DNA of 64,000 nt from assembly GCA_025360815.1 (NCBI GenBank), contig JANYBL010000005.1:62001-126000 (forward strand). Direction: 5' to 3'. Position 1 is the first letter of the stretch. Each line of letters starts with the position of its first letter. This DNA is from Burkholderiales bacterium. Its GTDB lineage: Bacteria > Pseudomonadota > Gammaproteobacteria > Burkholderiales > Usitatibacteraceae. Position numbers and translations under genes: made by a program. The notes under the pieces were generated by a model, which saw only the letters and a program-made list of their open reading frames with translations, was not told where the DNA came from and made no database searches. Below, piece after piece: positions 9,521 to 17,993 of the stretch.

Positions 9521-10044
9521 ATGAAAAATGCGCAACCGGCCCTCGTACCGCAGCGCTCTATTCGGGGAGCGATTTTCTTTGGGCTACTATTGATTGTGGT
9601 TGTTGCATTTTTTATGAACCAGGGGGCTACCGCTATTTTGGACGGGTTATGGCTGCTTGTCGCCGGGCTGCCAATCGCTTTCTTTGCAAAAAATATGTCG
9701 GCGCTCGTAAGCTTCGGCTCAGGAACATAGCCGTCTATTTTGCAGCAGTAATTTGGGTGTTTGTTCTTAATGCTGCTAACAACCAAATGGCAAAAAGCCA
9801 TGCCGAGGTTTTGGTTTCGGCGATAAAGAGTTTTCATGAAAAAAATCTGCGTTATCCAAAATCCCTGGCTTAAATCGTGCCAGATTATGTAAAACAAGTT
9901 TCTGTTGCCAAGTACACGCTGATGTTCAACCAATTTGGCTATTACAAAACTGAGCAAGGTGCGAGCCTTTATTTTGTTAGCTTGCCGCCGTTTGATAGCC
10001 CCATTTTTTCCTTTTCAAGCAACAACTGGAGCTACATTGATTGA
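9521..10044 (+). pseudogene. Decayed small membrane-protein gene (frameshift plus premature stop)
   Basis: An ATG at 9521 with a GGAGAG site opens a frame with two hydrophobic segments, which stops at 9728-9730. The protein-like sequence continues one frame over (VYFAAVIWVFVLNAANNQ, then SAIKSFHEKNLRYPKSLA) to a TAA at 9871-9873. It then continues in that same frame (IVPDYVKQVSVAKYTLMF... SNNWSYID) to a TGA at 10042-10044. Joining the three pieces gives about 174 codons with a pattern of AI-x-F-x5-RYP-x-SL-x2-IVPDYV, known from small inner-membrane proteins of unknown function. One frameshift near 9690-9730 and one nonsense codon are therefore inferred. Sequencing error could mimic the frameshift but not easily both lesions. 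Confidence 0.6.
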
Positions 10045-10215
10045 ATTTCTTTGTAGATGAAAATCGGCAAGACTAAACGACATATTTAACCAACCAATGG
10101 TCGCGTTGTGTCGCTGGGGGTAGTCTTGGGGGTATACGGCCAATGTAAAAAGCTAAACGCCAGTACCGGCGAGGCTTTCGAGTCATGAGGTGAATGAGTT
10201 CTCCCGCCAAATATA

Positions 10216-10250
10216 AATCCTATGCATTTGAATGCATGGGATTTTTTATT
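10216..10250 (+). terminator. Strong intrinsic terminator
   Basis: Uninterrupted 12-bp stem (AATCCTATGCAT with ATGCATGGGATT, one G-T pair), loop TTGA, followed by TTTTTATT. It would end any transcript coming from the decayed gene upstream. Confidence 0.78.
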
Positions 10251-10496
10251 TTCAGTCGTTGATCAACTCATGATGCGACCCAACGATTGAATTGTTCATC
10301 GTGCTGCGGCCCGCAACTTCATATTCAATGGCGATTTAGTCCGATGCCGTCGTCGCAATGCTTTCAAGCCGGAGCGGACTTTTGGACCGCTTTAATTTAA
10401 CCGGTGCTTCAAGATTGCGCAGGCAATTGCCTGCGATTTGAAGTGTTTTAATTTGGAAATTAGCGTGACTCAGACGAATCAACACTTGCAATTGCA

Positions 10497-10515
10497 AATA
10501 AGAACGATTATCATT
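10497..10515 (+). promoter_or_regulatory. Candidate Fur box of the iron-uptake operon
   Basis: The stretch AACGATTATCATTT with a degenerate left half resembles the Fur 19-mer (GATAATGATAATCATTATC); the right half matches well. It lies 31 bp before the start of the cupredoxin/FTR1 operon, where iron-dependent repression is expected. Confidence 0.5.
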
Positions 10516-10545
10516 TGAGCCTCGCTAATTTCACGGAATATAAAT

Positions 10546-10890
10546 ATGACTCAAATCGCTCGATTTTTTGCACTTCTGCTGATAGCGCTGTCACTCTCAA
10601 CCCACTCTTTGTATGCAGGAGAACCTGAGCTTGCTGTAAAACTCGTCATCGAAAATCACAAGTTTCAGCCGGAAACCATTTCCGTGCCCGCCAACAAAAA
10701 GGTCAAGTTGATTATCGAAAATCGGGATACGACGCCCGAGGAGTTTGAAAGCCATTCGCTGAACCGGGAAAAGGTAATTCCCGGGAAATCATCCGTCACT
10801 ATTTACGTCGGACCGCTTAAACCGGGCGCTTACCCGTTCGTTGGCGAGTTTAATCAAACGACCGCTAAAGGCGTTGTGGTTGCCAAATAA
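10546..10890 (+). CDS. Periplasmic cupredoxin-domain protein of the FTR1 iron system
   Basis: 114 aa: signal peptide to about residue 24 (ends LYAGE), then one beta-sandwich domain (VIENHKFQPETISVPANKKVKLIIENRD, then EFESHSLNREKVIPGKSS, then PGAYPFVGEFN). This matches the cupredoxin domain at the N-terminus of EfeO and its stand-alone relatives next to FTR1 permeases. No Cys is present, so it is not a classical blue-copper site; His, Met or Glu side chains would bind the metal. It is 12 bp from the permease gene. Proposed role: passing ferrous/ferric iron or copper to the permease (inference). Confidence 0.8.
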   Translation: MTQIARFFALLLIALSLSTHSLYAGEPELAVKLVIENHKFQPETISVPANKKVKLIIENRDTTPEEFESHSLNREKVIPGKSSVTIYVGPLKPGAYPFVGEFNQTTAKGVVVAK

Positions 10891-10902
10891 AAAGGACTCG
10901 AT

Positions 10903-11754
10903 ATGTTTAGCACAGCGTTAATTGTTTTTCGCGAAGTTCTGGAAGCATCACTCATCATCGGGTTAGTTGCGGCGGCAACGCGTGGCATGCCGGGACGCGG
11001 CCGTTGGCTGGGTGGTGGTGTTCTGCTGGGACTGCTGGGCTCGGCAGCGGTTGCGCTCAGTATGGAACAAATTGCCAGGCTTGCTGATGGAATTGGTCAG
11101 GAGCTATTAAATGCTTGCATTCTTGGTGTGGCTGTATTAATGCTCGTCTGGCACAACATCTGGATGTCAACGCACGGCCAGACACTTGCTGCCGATGCGC
11201 GAATAATTGCAGGAGATATTCGTGATGGTCGCAGGGCGCTCTCGATGTTACTGATCGTGGTTGCGGTCGCGGTTCTTCGCGAGGGCGCTGAATCGGTACT
11301 GTTTTTATATGGCGTCGCGCTATCTGGATCATCTAGCGTCGGCGAAATGGTAATGGGCGCGCTGTTGGGTATTGGTGGCGGCGCAGCTGTTGGCGTTACA
11401 CTTTATTTGGGCTTGTTGAGAATCCCGTTACGCTTATTTTTCACGGTCACCTCATTGCTAGTGTTGCTGCTCGCAGCAGGAATGGCCGCACAGGCCGCCC
11501 GTTTTTTAGTGCAAGCAGATCTGATCCCGCCACTTGCTTCGCCCCTCTGGGATGTGTCAAGCGTGCTGCCAAATCAGTCGGCGCTAGGTACTGTTTTGCA
11601 TGGTCTGATTGGCTATGACGCAAGCCCGTCCGGCATTCAAGTTGTATTCTATATCGCCGTCATTGTTGCGATCACGGCAGGCGTGAAATGGGCAAAGCAT
11701 TCTACTTCGACCACCAAAACGACGGCCACCTTAGCAGCACAACACACATCATGA
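10903..11754 (+). CDS. FTR1-family high-affinity iron permease
   Basis: 283 aa, mostly hydrophobic, about seven membrane segments. Both REXXE iron-translocation motifs are visible: REVLE at residues 10-14 and REGAE at about 126-130. Such permeases import iron together with a periplasmic cupredoxin-type partner, here encoded just upstream. Stop codon overlaps the next start (ATGA). Confidence 0.92.
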   Translation: MFSTALIVFREVLEASLIIGLVAAATRGMPGRGRWLGGGVLLGLLGSAAVALSMEQIARLADGIGQELLNACILGVAVLMLVWHNIWMSTHGQTLAADARIIAGDIRDGRRALSMLLIVVAVAVLREGAESVLFLYGVALSGSSSVGEMVMGALLGIGGGAAVGVTLYLGLLRIPLRLFFTVTSLLVLLLAAGMAAQAARFLVQADLIPPLASPLWDVSSVLPNQSALGTVLHGLIGYDASPSGIQVVFYIAVIVAITAGVKWAKHSTSTTKTTATLAAQHTS

Positions 11755-12500
11755 TCTCGTTAAAACATTTAATACTTGTTTCAATTTCATTGACACCACT
11801 TGCGGTGTTGGCGGACCCAGCTGGCTACATCAAGCTTCCCGCGATCGAATACGGAGAGCGCGAAATTGAGGTGAAATACGGATCCAGCAAATTGGGCGAA
11901 GGCGAAGGACGCGAATCGGCAGGTACATTTGGTTTTGGATATGGTGTCACGCCGACTTGGTTTACCGAAGCTTATCTAAAGTATAAAAAGGCGCTCGATG
12001 ATCGCAGCCGATTTGATGCTGTCGAATGGGAAAATAAATTCTTGCTAACGGAAACTGGCAAATATCCCGTTGACGTTGGATTCTTTGTTGAAATCGAAGT
12101 GCCACGAGCACGCAGTGAGGGGTATGAACTTCGCTTGGGTCCGTTGTTTCAAGTCGAGACGGGCAACATGCAATTGAACGGAAATTTCTTTCTCAAGCGC
12201 CAGTATCATTCTGAAAGTGCGCCCGCCGAAGCACCCGTTACTGAATTTCACTATCAGGCTCAGCTAAAGTACCGGTATCAACGTGAACTTGAGTTCGGCA
12301 TTCAAGCTTTGGGCGAACTTGGTAGATGGAATCATTGGGACAAACATGAAATGCAGAACCATCGCGTTGGCCCAGCTATTTTTGGCAAGTTGCCGCTTGG
12401 TGGACGCGAGGCCATTCGCTATGATGCGGCGTGGCTGTTCGGTGCCACCAAGGCCTCGCCCGATTCGACGGTCCGTCTTCAGCTCGAATATGAATTTTGA
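11751..12500 (+). CDS. Exported, probably beta-barrel, protein of the iron operon
   Basis: 249 aa from an ATG overlapping the FTR1 stop, so translationally coupled. A signal peptide (MISLKHLILVSISLTPLAVLA) is followed by alternating amphipathic strands rich in Tyr, Glu and Gly, ending in QLEYEF with a terminal Phe, as in outer-membrane barrels. I do not recognise a named family. Its position suggests an outer-membrane partner of iron or copper uptake (inference). Confidence 0.7.
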   Translation: MISLKHLILVSISLTPLAVLADPAGYIKLPAIEYGEREIEVKYGSSKLGEGEGRESAGTFGFGYGVTPTWFTEAYLKYKKALDDRSRFDAVEWENKFLLTETGKYPVDVGFFVEIEVPRARSEGYELRLGPLFQVETGNMQLNGNFFLKRQYHSESAPAEAPVTEFHYQAQLKYRYQRELEFGIQALGELGRWNHWDKHEMQNHRVGPAIFGKLPLGGREAIRYDAAWLFGATKASPDSTVRLQLEYEF

Positions 12501-12597
12501 ACGGCGTTCAGCGCGACGACTCGAGGCACCGCCTTAAACGCAGTCTGTTCACTCCACTTCAATCTCATTAAATTCGTTAGGGCCTAACGGAAAGCTT

Positions 12598-12627
12598 GCT
12601 GCATCACCTTTTAGATGCGGCTTTTTT
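12598..12627 (+). terminator. Intrinsic terminator of the iron operon
   Basis: Eight-bp stem GCTGCATC/GATGCGGC (one G-T pair), eight-base loop, then TTTTTT. It overlaps the 3' end of the convergent SCO1-like gene. A further dyad CGTTAG-GGC-CTAACG lies at 12575-12589. Confidence 0.65.
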
Positions 12628-13194
12628 GATAAGTTTTACAAACTGTGGATCGGCTTTACCAATCGTATTGGTCTTGCCAACAATGCGCCCTTCAGCGTCG
12701 AGCAGAATGAGCACGCTCGTATGGTTGAAGTCCCCGCTTGGTAATGCGCGGTATTGAATACCAAGTGCGGCGGCAAGTTTGCGTACGTTACGACTATCAG
12801 TGCGGGCGAGCGTCCATCGCGGAGTGCTTAAATTTCGCTCCTCGACGACCGATTTTAACGCGGCTATATCATCTCTTGCCGGATCGAAACTCACCATCAA
12901 TACGGGGACGTGGCTGCGCTCTGCTGCCGTTAAACTCTCTTCCGTTTTTTTCAATGCATCGACAATTCGAGGACACACAAATTGGCAGCCGGTGTAGAAC
13001 ATGCTGATGAGCAGCGGCTGGCCTCGACGATCAATCAGGCTCGATGTTTTGCCGTCTTGGTTTGTGAGCGGCACTGCAAGTTGGTAGATTGAATTGCCAG
13101 GCAACGGCCTGTCAGCCGCTATTGCAGGTCCTTGTGCAAATGGCGCCAACAGAAAACACGTTAGTCCAAAACTGATGCTGAAGCTTGTCCTCAT
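12604..13194 (-). CDS. SCO1/SenC-family copper-handling thioredoxin-fold protein
   Basis: 196 aa from the ATG at 13194, which overlaps the stop of the preceding gene. Signal peptide to about residue 26. The copper-binding CXXXC is present (YTGCQFVCPRI), with the conserved distal His in FNHTSVLILLDAEGRI. SCO proteins deliver copper to periplasmic CuA centres or protect thiols. As the third gene of the nirK-nirV-sco operon its likely client is the copper nitrite reductase, or the oxidases elsewhere in the window (inference). Confidence 0.88.
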   Translation of the reverse strand: MRTSFSISFGLTCFLLAPFAQGPAIAADRPLPGNSIYQLAVPLTNQDGKTSSLIDRRGQPLLISMFYTGCQFVCPRIVDALKKTEESLTAAERSHVPVLMVSFDPARDDIAALKSVVEERNLSTPRWTLARTDSRNVRKLAAALGIQYRALPSGDFNHTSVLILLDAEGRIVGKTNTIGKADPQFVKLIKKAASKR

Positions 13195-14042
13195 GGCAAA
13201 TCCTTTGCTGTTGTTGCTGGCGGCGCTGTTGTCGTTGTCGCCGAAGGTCCGCTGCTGCGTGCGCAACGAAAGCCCAGATTGTTTGTGGTGTCAGATGCGC
13301 TCAGTGATGAAAGCAAAGCAATGCGCATGAGTACCGCATAGTTGTCGCGGTCTTTGAGGCTAATTGCCCCTGCACCACAAAATTGCAATTTATCCGGGTC
13401 GCCTTGGTTGCGGCTATCAGCGCTGACAAGTAATGCATTAAAGTCATCAACCCATTCCCAAATAAGCCCATGCACATCGCGCACGCCGTACACATTCGGC
13501 GTGCCACCAACGTTGGCTGGCGGCCGGGCAGAGGACTGCGAGTACCAAGAAAGAATGCGCGAACGCCATGCAGAATCGCCTCGCGCATCAGTTTTGGTTT
13601 CGTCCGCCGCCGCAATATATTCCCACTCAAGCCACGTTGGCAGGCGTGAGCCTTCCGCTTCACAAAATGCTTGTGCGGCAAACCAGCTCACACTTGTGAC
13701 CGGCTGCTGCTGGCGCGATGCCTCGCCGGTTAGTATTGCGCTGCGCCACCTGTTTAGATAGCTAGCGTCAGCAAACGTAGCGGGTACGCGGCCACGCTGC
13801 CATTCGCGATGCGATTTTACAAACGCTAAATACTCACCGTTCGTAACCGGCGTGCTGCGGATCGCAAATGCATTTACATCGACCACGCTTGGAGTCGCAT
13901 CATTCGCAAGTACGCTTGCCAGTGTTCCTGCGGCTACATGAACGTAGCCTGTTGCATGAGAGACACTAGCTGAAAATACACCCGCTGCATTGGTCAATAG
14001 AGCAAACATCGCCCATGCATATGCGTTTTGGTTTAATCGCAT
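13191..14042 (-). CDS. nirV: NirV-like formylglycine-generating-enzyme (SUMF1) domain protein
   Basis: 283 aa from ATG 14042; a TTG at 14060 overlapping the nirK stop is the alternative start. A signal peptide is followed by an FGE-sulfatase/SUMF1 fold: MRSTPVTNGEYLAFVKSH-like start (seen as AIRSTPVTNGEYLAF), PVTSVSWFAAQAFCEAEGSRLPT, WEWVDDF and the final NLGFRCAR. Genes of this type directly after nirK are called nirV. They lack demonstrated formylglycine-forming activity; the role in NirK maturation is unknown. The C-terminus is a Thr/Ala-rich low-complexity tail. Confidence 0.82.
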   Translation of the reverse strand: MRLNQNAYAWAMFALLTNAAGVFSASVSHATGYVHVAAGTLASVLANDATPSVVDVNAFAIRSTPVTNGEYLAFVKSHREWQRGRVPATFADASYLNRWRSAILTGEASRQQQPVTSVSWFAAQAFCEAEGSRLPTWLEWEYIAAADETKTDARGDSAWRSRILSWYSQSSARPPANVGGTPNVYGVRDVHGLIWEWVDDFNALLVSADSRNQGDPDKLQFCGAGAISLKDRDNYAVLMRIALLSSLSASDTTNNLGFRCARSSGPSATTTTAPPATTAKDLP

Positions 14043-14056
14043 CGTCGGTGCTAAAT

Positions 14057-15580
14057 TCAATGCGAAGCGGCGGCAGCAGGCGCAGGTTTTGCGCGAAGTG
14101 TTTTCACTTCATCCGCCGAAATTTTTCCACCAACATTGCCAAAGTTATTCAATACGTAGGTCAGGATATTGGCGATTTCATCGTCGTTAAGTTGATTCAT
14201 CGGCGGCATCACCGAGTTATACTCTTTGCCGTTTACGATCACCTTGCCCGATAAACCATGTAGCACAGTGCCGATGATGCGCTTTGGATCTGCCGCGATG
14301 TAATCTGATTTAGCCAATGGCGGAAACACCCCGGCCAATCCTTCGCCGTTCGCTTGGTGACAAACAGAGCAGGTGCCGTTAAAGAGCGCCTTGCCGGCGG
14401 CACTCTGCTCTTGCACGGTTAGCGTGCCGCTTGCGGCCGCTGCCGCCGCCGTTGCGACGGCGGAAAGGTTAGGTGCTGAGCGATCACCCACATAAACAGA
14501 ATCCAATTCCTTGCCGGAATAGATCGCTTTATTATCTGGCCCATCTACTTTCATGATTGCCAACGCACCTTTGTTGAACGCGCGGAAAATTGAGTGATCA
14601 ACCAATACATAGCTCCCTGGAACCTCAGTGTGAAATTCAACAATTGCCGCGCCACCCGAGGGGATCAGCGTGGTTTGCACATTGTGCTGAACGTTGGTGC
14701 CGCCCTCATAGCGCACGTTGTCAAAAATTTCGCCAATTACGTGGAAGCTGGACACCAAGTTAGGACCTCCGTTGCCAACAAACATGCGCACAGTTTCATT
14801 GGTCTTCACTTGCAACGCCTTATCGCCAGTGAGTGAGCCCTCAGCGCCATTGAACAAAACGTAAGTAGGGCGCTCGTCGATTGCTTTTTCCATATCGAAG
14901 GGCTGCAAACCTTTTTCGCGATATTTTCCCGTCGTATAAAAATCACCTTGCATGACATAAAACTCATGATCCACTATTGGCAGTCCTTCAGGAGGCTCAA
15001 CCAAAATCAAGCCGTACATGCCATTCGCCACATGCATGCCCACAGGCGCCGTTGCACAGTGGTAAACATACATACCTTCGTTTAATGCCTTAAACGTAAA
15101 TTGTGATTTATGACCTGGCGCGGTAAAGCTGGACGCCGCACCGCCGCCGGGGCCAGTTACACCATGCAAATCAATGTTGTGCGGCATTTTGCTGCTGGGA
15201 TGATTTTTCAAATGAAACTCCACCGTATCACCTTGGCGGACGCGAATAAAGCTACCTGGAACAGTGCCACCGAAAGTCCAAAACGTGTAACTCACGCCCT
15301 CCGATATCGCCATGTCCTTTTCAACAACTTCTAATTCAACTATAACCTTGGCCGGGTATTTGCGGCCCGTTGGTGGCGGCACGTTCGGCGGACTGGTCAA
15401 TACCGCATTAACTGGTTTTCCCTGCGGCGCACCAAAATCACCGGCCTTTTTTGAAGGTGCGGATTTAAGACTCGTCGCTGCAGCAATGGCACCACCTGAG
15501 GTGGTGATGTAGGCCACTGCGGCAATCATCGAAATCGCAGTGATCGCAAATTTTAACGGTTTAAATATTGTTGGTTTCAT
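14057..15580 (-). CDS. nirK: Copper nitrite reductase NirK (AniA-type) with C-terminal cytochrome c domain
   Basis: 507 aa. Start ATG 15580 has GGGAG seven bases upstream. Domains: signal region (1-35), two cupredoxin domains (about 60-345), then a class-I c-type haem domain (about 385-495) with CSVCH and the Met ligand in SVMPPMNQ. Type-1 copper residues lie in [20 protein letters not shown]. The catalytic Asp is in HNIDLHG and the catalytic His lies in the [17 protein letters not shown] region. It reduces nitrite to NO in the periplasm; the tethered haem probably feeds electrons directly to the type-1 copper, as in Ralstonia pickettii-type three-domain enzymes. First gene of an operon with nirV and a SCO gene. 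Confidence 0.94.
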   Translation of the reverse strand: MKPTIFKPLKFAITAISMIAAVAYITTSGGAIAAATSLKSAPSKKAGDFGAPQGKPVNAVLTSPPNVPPPTGRKYPAKVIVELEVVEKDMAISEGVSYTFWTFGGTVPGSFIRVRQGDTVEFHLKNHPSSKMPHNIDLHGVTGPGGGAASSFTAPGHKSQFTFKALNEGMYVYHCATAPVGMHVANGMYGLILVEPPEGLPIVDHEFYVMQGDFYTTGKYREKGLQPFDMEKAIDERPTYVLFNGAEGSLTGDKALQVKTNETVRMFVGNGGPNLVSSFHVIGEIFDNVRYEGGTNVQHNVQTTLIPSGGAAIVEFHTEVPGSYVLVDHSIFRAFNKGALAIMKVDGPDNKAIYSGKELDSVYVGDRSAPNLSAVATAAAAAASGTLTVQEQSAAGKALFNGTCSVCHQANGEGLAGVFPPLAKSDYIAADPKRIIGTVLHGLSGKVIVNGKEYNSVMPPMNQLNDDEIANILTYVLNNFGNVGGKISADEVKTLRAKPAPAAAASH

Positions 15581-15660
15581 CAAATGCTCCCAATGTACGT
15601 TTTGCAGAAAAGTCTGCGCGCAAAGAATTTATCAGCATAAATTGATGGTGCAAACGGTGT

Positions 15661-15674
15661 TTGCGCAAGATCAA
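15661..15674 (-). promoter_or_regulatory. Candidate FNR/DNR-type box upstream of nirK
   Basis: Read on the minus strand: TTGAT-CTTG-CGCAA, one perfect half site and one half with two mismatches to TTGAT-N4-ATCAA. Its centre is about 88 bp before the nirK start, compatible with class II activation and a 45-nt leader; AT-rich DNA (GATAAAT) lies where a -10 would be. Confidence 0.45.
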
Positions 15675-15856
15675 GCAATCCGTAACTTTCTGTTTGCAGC
15701 GGTTTGCAGCGGTTCGCAAGCGAGAGAAAGACTATTAAATCGCCATAGTTTGATATTCCGCAACTTCGATCAGTTTTTTATGCGGAAAGATGTAAATATC
15801 GACTTGCCGTTAGCAGGCTTCAAAGAAACCCGATAAAAGTGGTTACATTTCCTTTA

Positions 15857-16429
15857 ATGCAAAAAGCGTTAGTGCCCTGTTTGGCTCTGGTCGTCGCCAT
15901 GCTTTCTGGCTGCGCATCGCTGTTGCCCACGTCAAAAGTAGAAGTGCAAACCCCGTGGCGTAATTATCCAGATGCGCTTGCGCTTTACGAGAAAATTGTT
16001 GTTAACAAATCAACAATCGCCGATTTAAAAGTGTTGGGCCTTGATGCCAACATTACGCCGAATGTGCTGTCGTTAAGCCATGCCGATTTAATGCGGCGTT
16101 TTGCAAGCGTGCCCGGGACGGATACCGATATGCTGGATCAGCGCCTCCGCGTCTGCCTGCGTAATCGTGAGAAATGCGCTGCGATAGAGCTTGAGCAAAT
16201 CCAAACGCATCGAGAGCGAATCGGCAATTTTTGGATGGATTTTCTAAATTTTCGCCGCACAACGCTGACCACCGGCTGGAAGTTTGATGCCATCATTGTT
16301 GTCGACGACGGTCTCGTGATTTACAAGGTCTGGAGTGGCAAACCAAATATTCGCGAGCTTGAAAATAGCCGTAACCCACTTGGCCCTTTCCAAAGCGTGG
16401 GCGAAGCGACGTTGCGGCAACGTTTTTAA
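15857..16429 (+). CDS. Predicted lipoprotein of unknown function
   Basis: 190 aa from ATG 15857, giving a compact type-II signal peptide with lipobox AMLSGC (Cys19); a GTG at 15839 is also in frame. The mature part starts with a short linker (KVEVQTPWRNYPDALALYEKIVVNKS). It resembles no family I can name; a VVDDGLVIYKVWSGKPNIRELE segment is the most strand-like portion. It is divergent from nirK. Confidence 0.75.
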   Translation: MQKALVPCLALVVAMLSGCASLLPTSKVEVQTPWRNYPDALALYEKIVVNKSTIADLKVLGLDANITPNVLSLSHADLMRRFASVPGTDTDMLDQRLRVCLRNREKCAAIELEQIQTHRERIGNFWMDFLNFRRTTLTTGWKFDAIIVVDDGLVIYKVWSGKPNIRELENSRNPLGPFQSVGEATLRQRF

Positions 16430-16485
16430 GGATACGGATTTATCTAAGCCCGGCTGAATCCTGGTGATGTTTTGAATTGGAAACG

Positions 16486-17886
16486 ATGATGCCAACCAAA
16501 TTGCTAAGAAAAAAATCCGTTCCATTGGCGCTACTGTCTTTCTATGGGGCAACTGGAACGGTCACAGGATCAAAATACCTATTGAATGCAAAGAGCAAGC
16601 GCATTCTGATCGACTGCGGCCTGTTTCAGGGTTTCAAACAATTACGACTGCGCAATTGGGCGCCGTTTACATTTGATGCGCGTTTGCTCGATGCGGTGGT
16701 ACTAACTCACGCGCATATTGATCACACAGGCTCACTGCCGCTGCTGGTAAAACAGGGCTATATCGGGCCGATTTATTGCACAGCTGCCACGCGTGAATTA
16801 TGCGAAATTATGTTGCCGGATGCAGCGCATTTGCAGGAAGAGGAGGCTGAATATGCCAATCGCCATAGTTTTTCAAAACATTCGCCCGCGCTGCCGTTAT
16901 ATACACTAGCCGATGCAAAAAAAGCTCTGGGCCTGTTCAAAACGGTTGCGTTTGATGAGCCGTTTGAGTTTACCGAAGCGCTTTCGGTAAAGTGGCATCG
17001 TGCAGGCCACATCTTGGGTTCCGCGTTTTTAAGTTTCGATATCGATGGATGCAAGCTCGTTTTCTCCGGCGATCTTGGTCGCCCGCACGACTCGGTGATG
17101 AAGCCGCCCTCACCAGTTGATGCGGCTGATTGGCTCGTGGTGGAATCAACCTACGGCGATCGAAAGCACGGCGAAACAAATCCCGAAGATGCGCTATTCG
17201 ATATTTTGGGGCCTACGATCGAACGCGGCGGCGTATTGGTGATCCCTGCATTCGCCGTTGGCCGCGCACAAAGCATCCTTTATCATTTGTATCGTTTGCA
17301 GGCTACGGGTCGCATGCCAAATGTCCCGATATATCTAAATAGCCCAATGGCGCGCGACGCCACGCAGCTATTCAAGCGGCATGGCGATGAGCACCATCTT
17401 TCAGCGGCCGATTATCAGGCAATGTGCAAAATGGTGCGCATCATCAACACGCCCGAGGAATCACGCCAGTTAAACACCCAGCACGGACCCATGGTAATTG
17501 TTTCGGCAAGCGGCATGGCGACCGGCGGGCGTGTGTTGCACCACATTCGCCAGTTCGGCCCTGATAGCCGCAACACGATTCTATTCGCTGGCTTTCAAGC
17601 GGCGGGAACGCGTGGCGCGAAGTTGGTGGAGGGTGCAACTGAAACTAAAATGTTCGGCGACTATGTGCCGATACGCGCAGCCGTGGCGAACCTTGACGGG
17701 CTTTCCTCGCATGCCGATTATTCAGAAATTATTGATTGGCTGCGCAACGTTAAAACAGCGCCCACACAAATTTACGTGACGCATGGCGAGCCTTCTGCGG
17801 CCGATTCCATGCGAATTCATCTCGAAGAAGAGTTGGGCTGGCGTGCGCGCGTGCCGGAGTATCAGGAAACGGTTGAGCTTTGGTAA
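16486..17886 (+). CDS. Metallo-beta-lactamase / beta-CASP RNA-processing-type hydrolase
   Basis: 466 aa. Metal motifs of the family are intact: LTHAHIDHTG (HxHxDH), GHILGSAF, FSGDLGR, and the C-terminal beta-CASP motifs including VSASGMATGGRVLHH, LSSHADYSE and VTHGEPSAAD. This is the YSH1/CPSF-73-like group (KH-less), with endonuclease or exonuclease activity on RNA in studied relatives. ATG 16486 or 16489 is the start; GGAA precedes the second. Frequently found near anaerobic or heterotrophic metabolism genes in Proteobacteria; substrate unknown. Confidence 0.88.
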   Translation: MMPTKLLRKKSVPLALLSFYGATGTVTGSKYLLNAKSKRILIDCGLFQGFKQLRLRNWAPFTFDARLLDAVVLTHAHIDHTGSLPLLVKQGYIGPIYCTAATRELCEIMLPDAAHLQEEEAEYANRHSFSKHSPALPLYTLADAKKALGLFKTVAFDEPFEFTEALSVKWHRAGHILGSAFLSFDIDGCKLVFSGDLGRPHDSVMKPPSPVDAADWLVVESTYGDRKHGETNPEDALFDILGPTIERGGVLVIPAFAVGRAQSILYHLYRLQATGRMPNVPIYLNSPMARDATQLFKRHGDEHHLSAADYQAMCKMVRIINTPEESRQLNTQHGPMVIVSASGMATGGRVLHHIRQFGPDSRNTILFAGFQAAGTRGAKLVEGATETKMFGDYVPIRAAVANLDGLSSHADYSEIIDWLRNVKTAPTQIYVTHGEPSAADSMRIHLEEELGWRARVPEYQETVELW

Positions 17887-17915
17887 TTTTAGGTGATTAT
17901 ATTTTTTACTGCGAT

Positions 17916-17929
17916 TTGATCGAAATCAA
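17916..17929 (+). promoter_or_regulatory. Perfect FNR box upstream of hemN
   Basis: TTGATCGAAATCAA is an exact match to the FNR/ANR consensus TTGAT-N4-ATCAA. For class II activation (box centred at -41.5) transcription would start near 17964, which argues for translation from the ATG at 17994. An FNR-type regulator with the matching recognition helix is encoded at 31710-32633. Confidence 0.82.
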
Positions 17930-17993
17930 AGTCAATCGGAGTGAGGCCGCCAAGATGTAAGTATTGATGCAGCTAACCCAATTCGAGTGGAAC

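Larger units (their letters stand above)
10045..10545. other. Gene-poor region downstream of tRNA-Ser
   Basis: No intact gene. It holds two GGGGGTA copies five bases apart (10116-10134), a pattern I associate with integrase/att-flanking DNA near tRNA genes. It also has a TTCTCCCGCCA string at 10199-10209, close to the tRNA 3' end TTCTCCGCCA. On the minus strand at about 10253-10345 there is a short stop-terminated frame ending GSHHELIND that could be the end of a lost gene. A strong terminator and a Fur-like site are listed separately. Nothing else is supportable. Confidence 0.4.
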
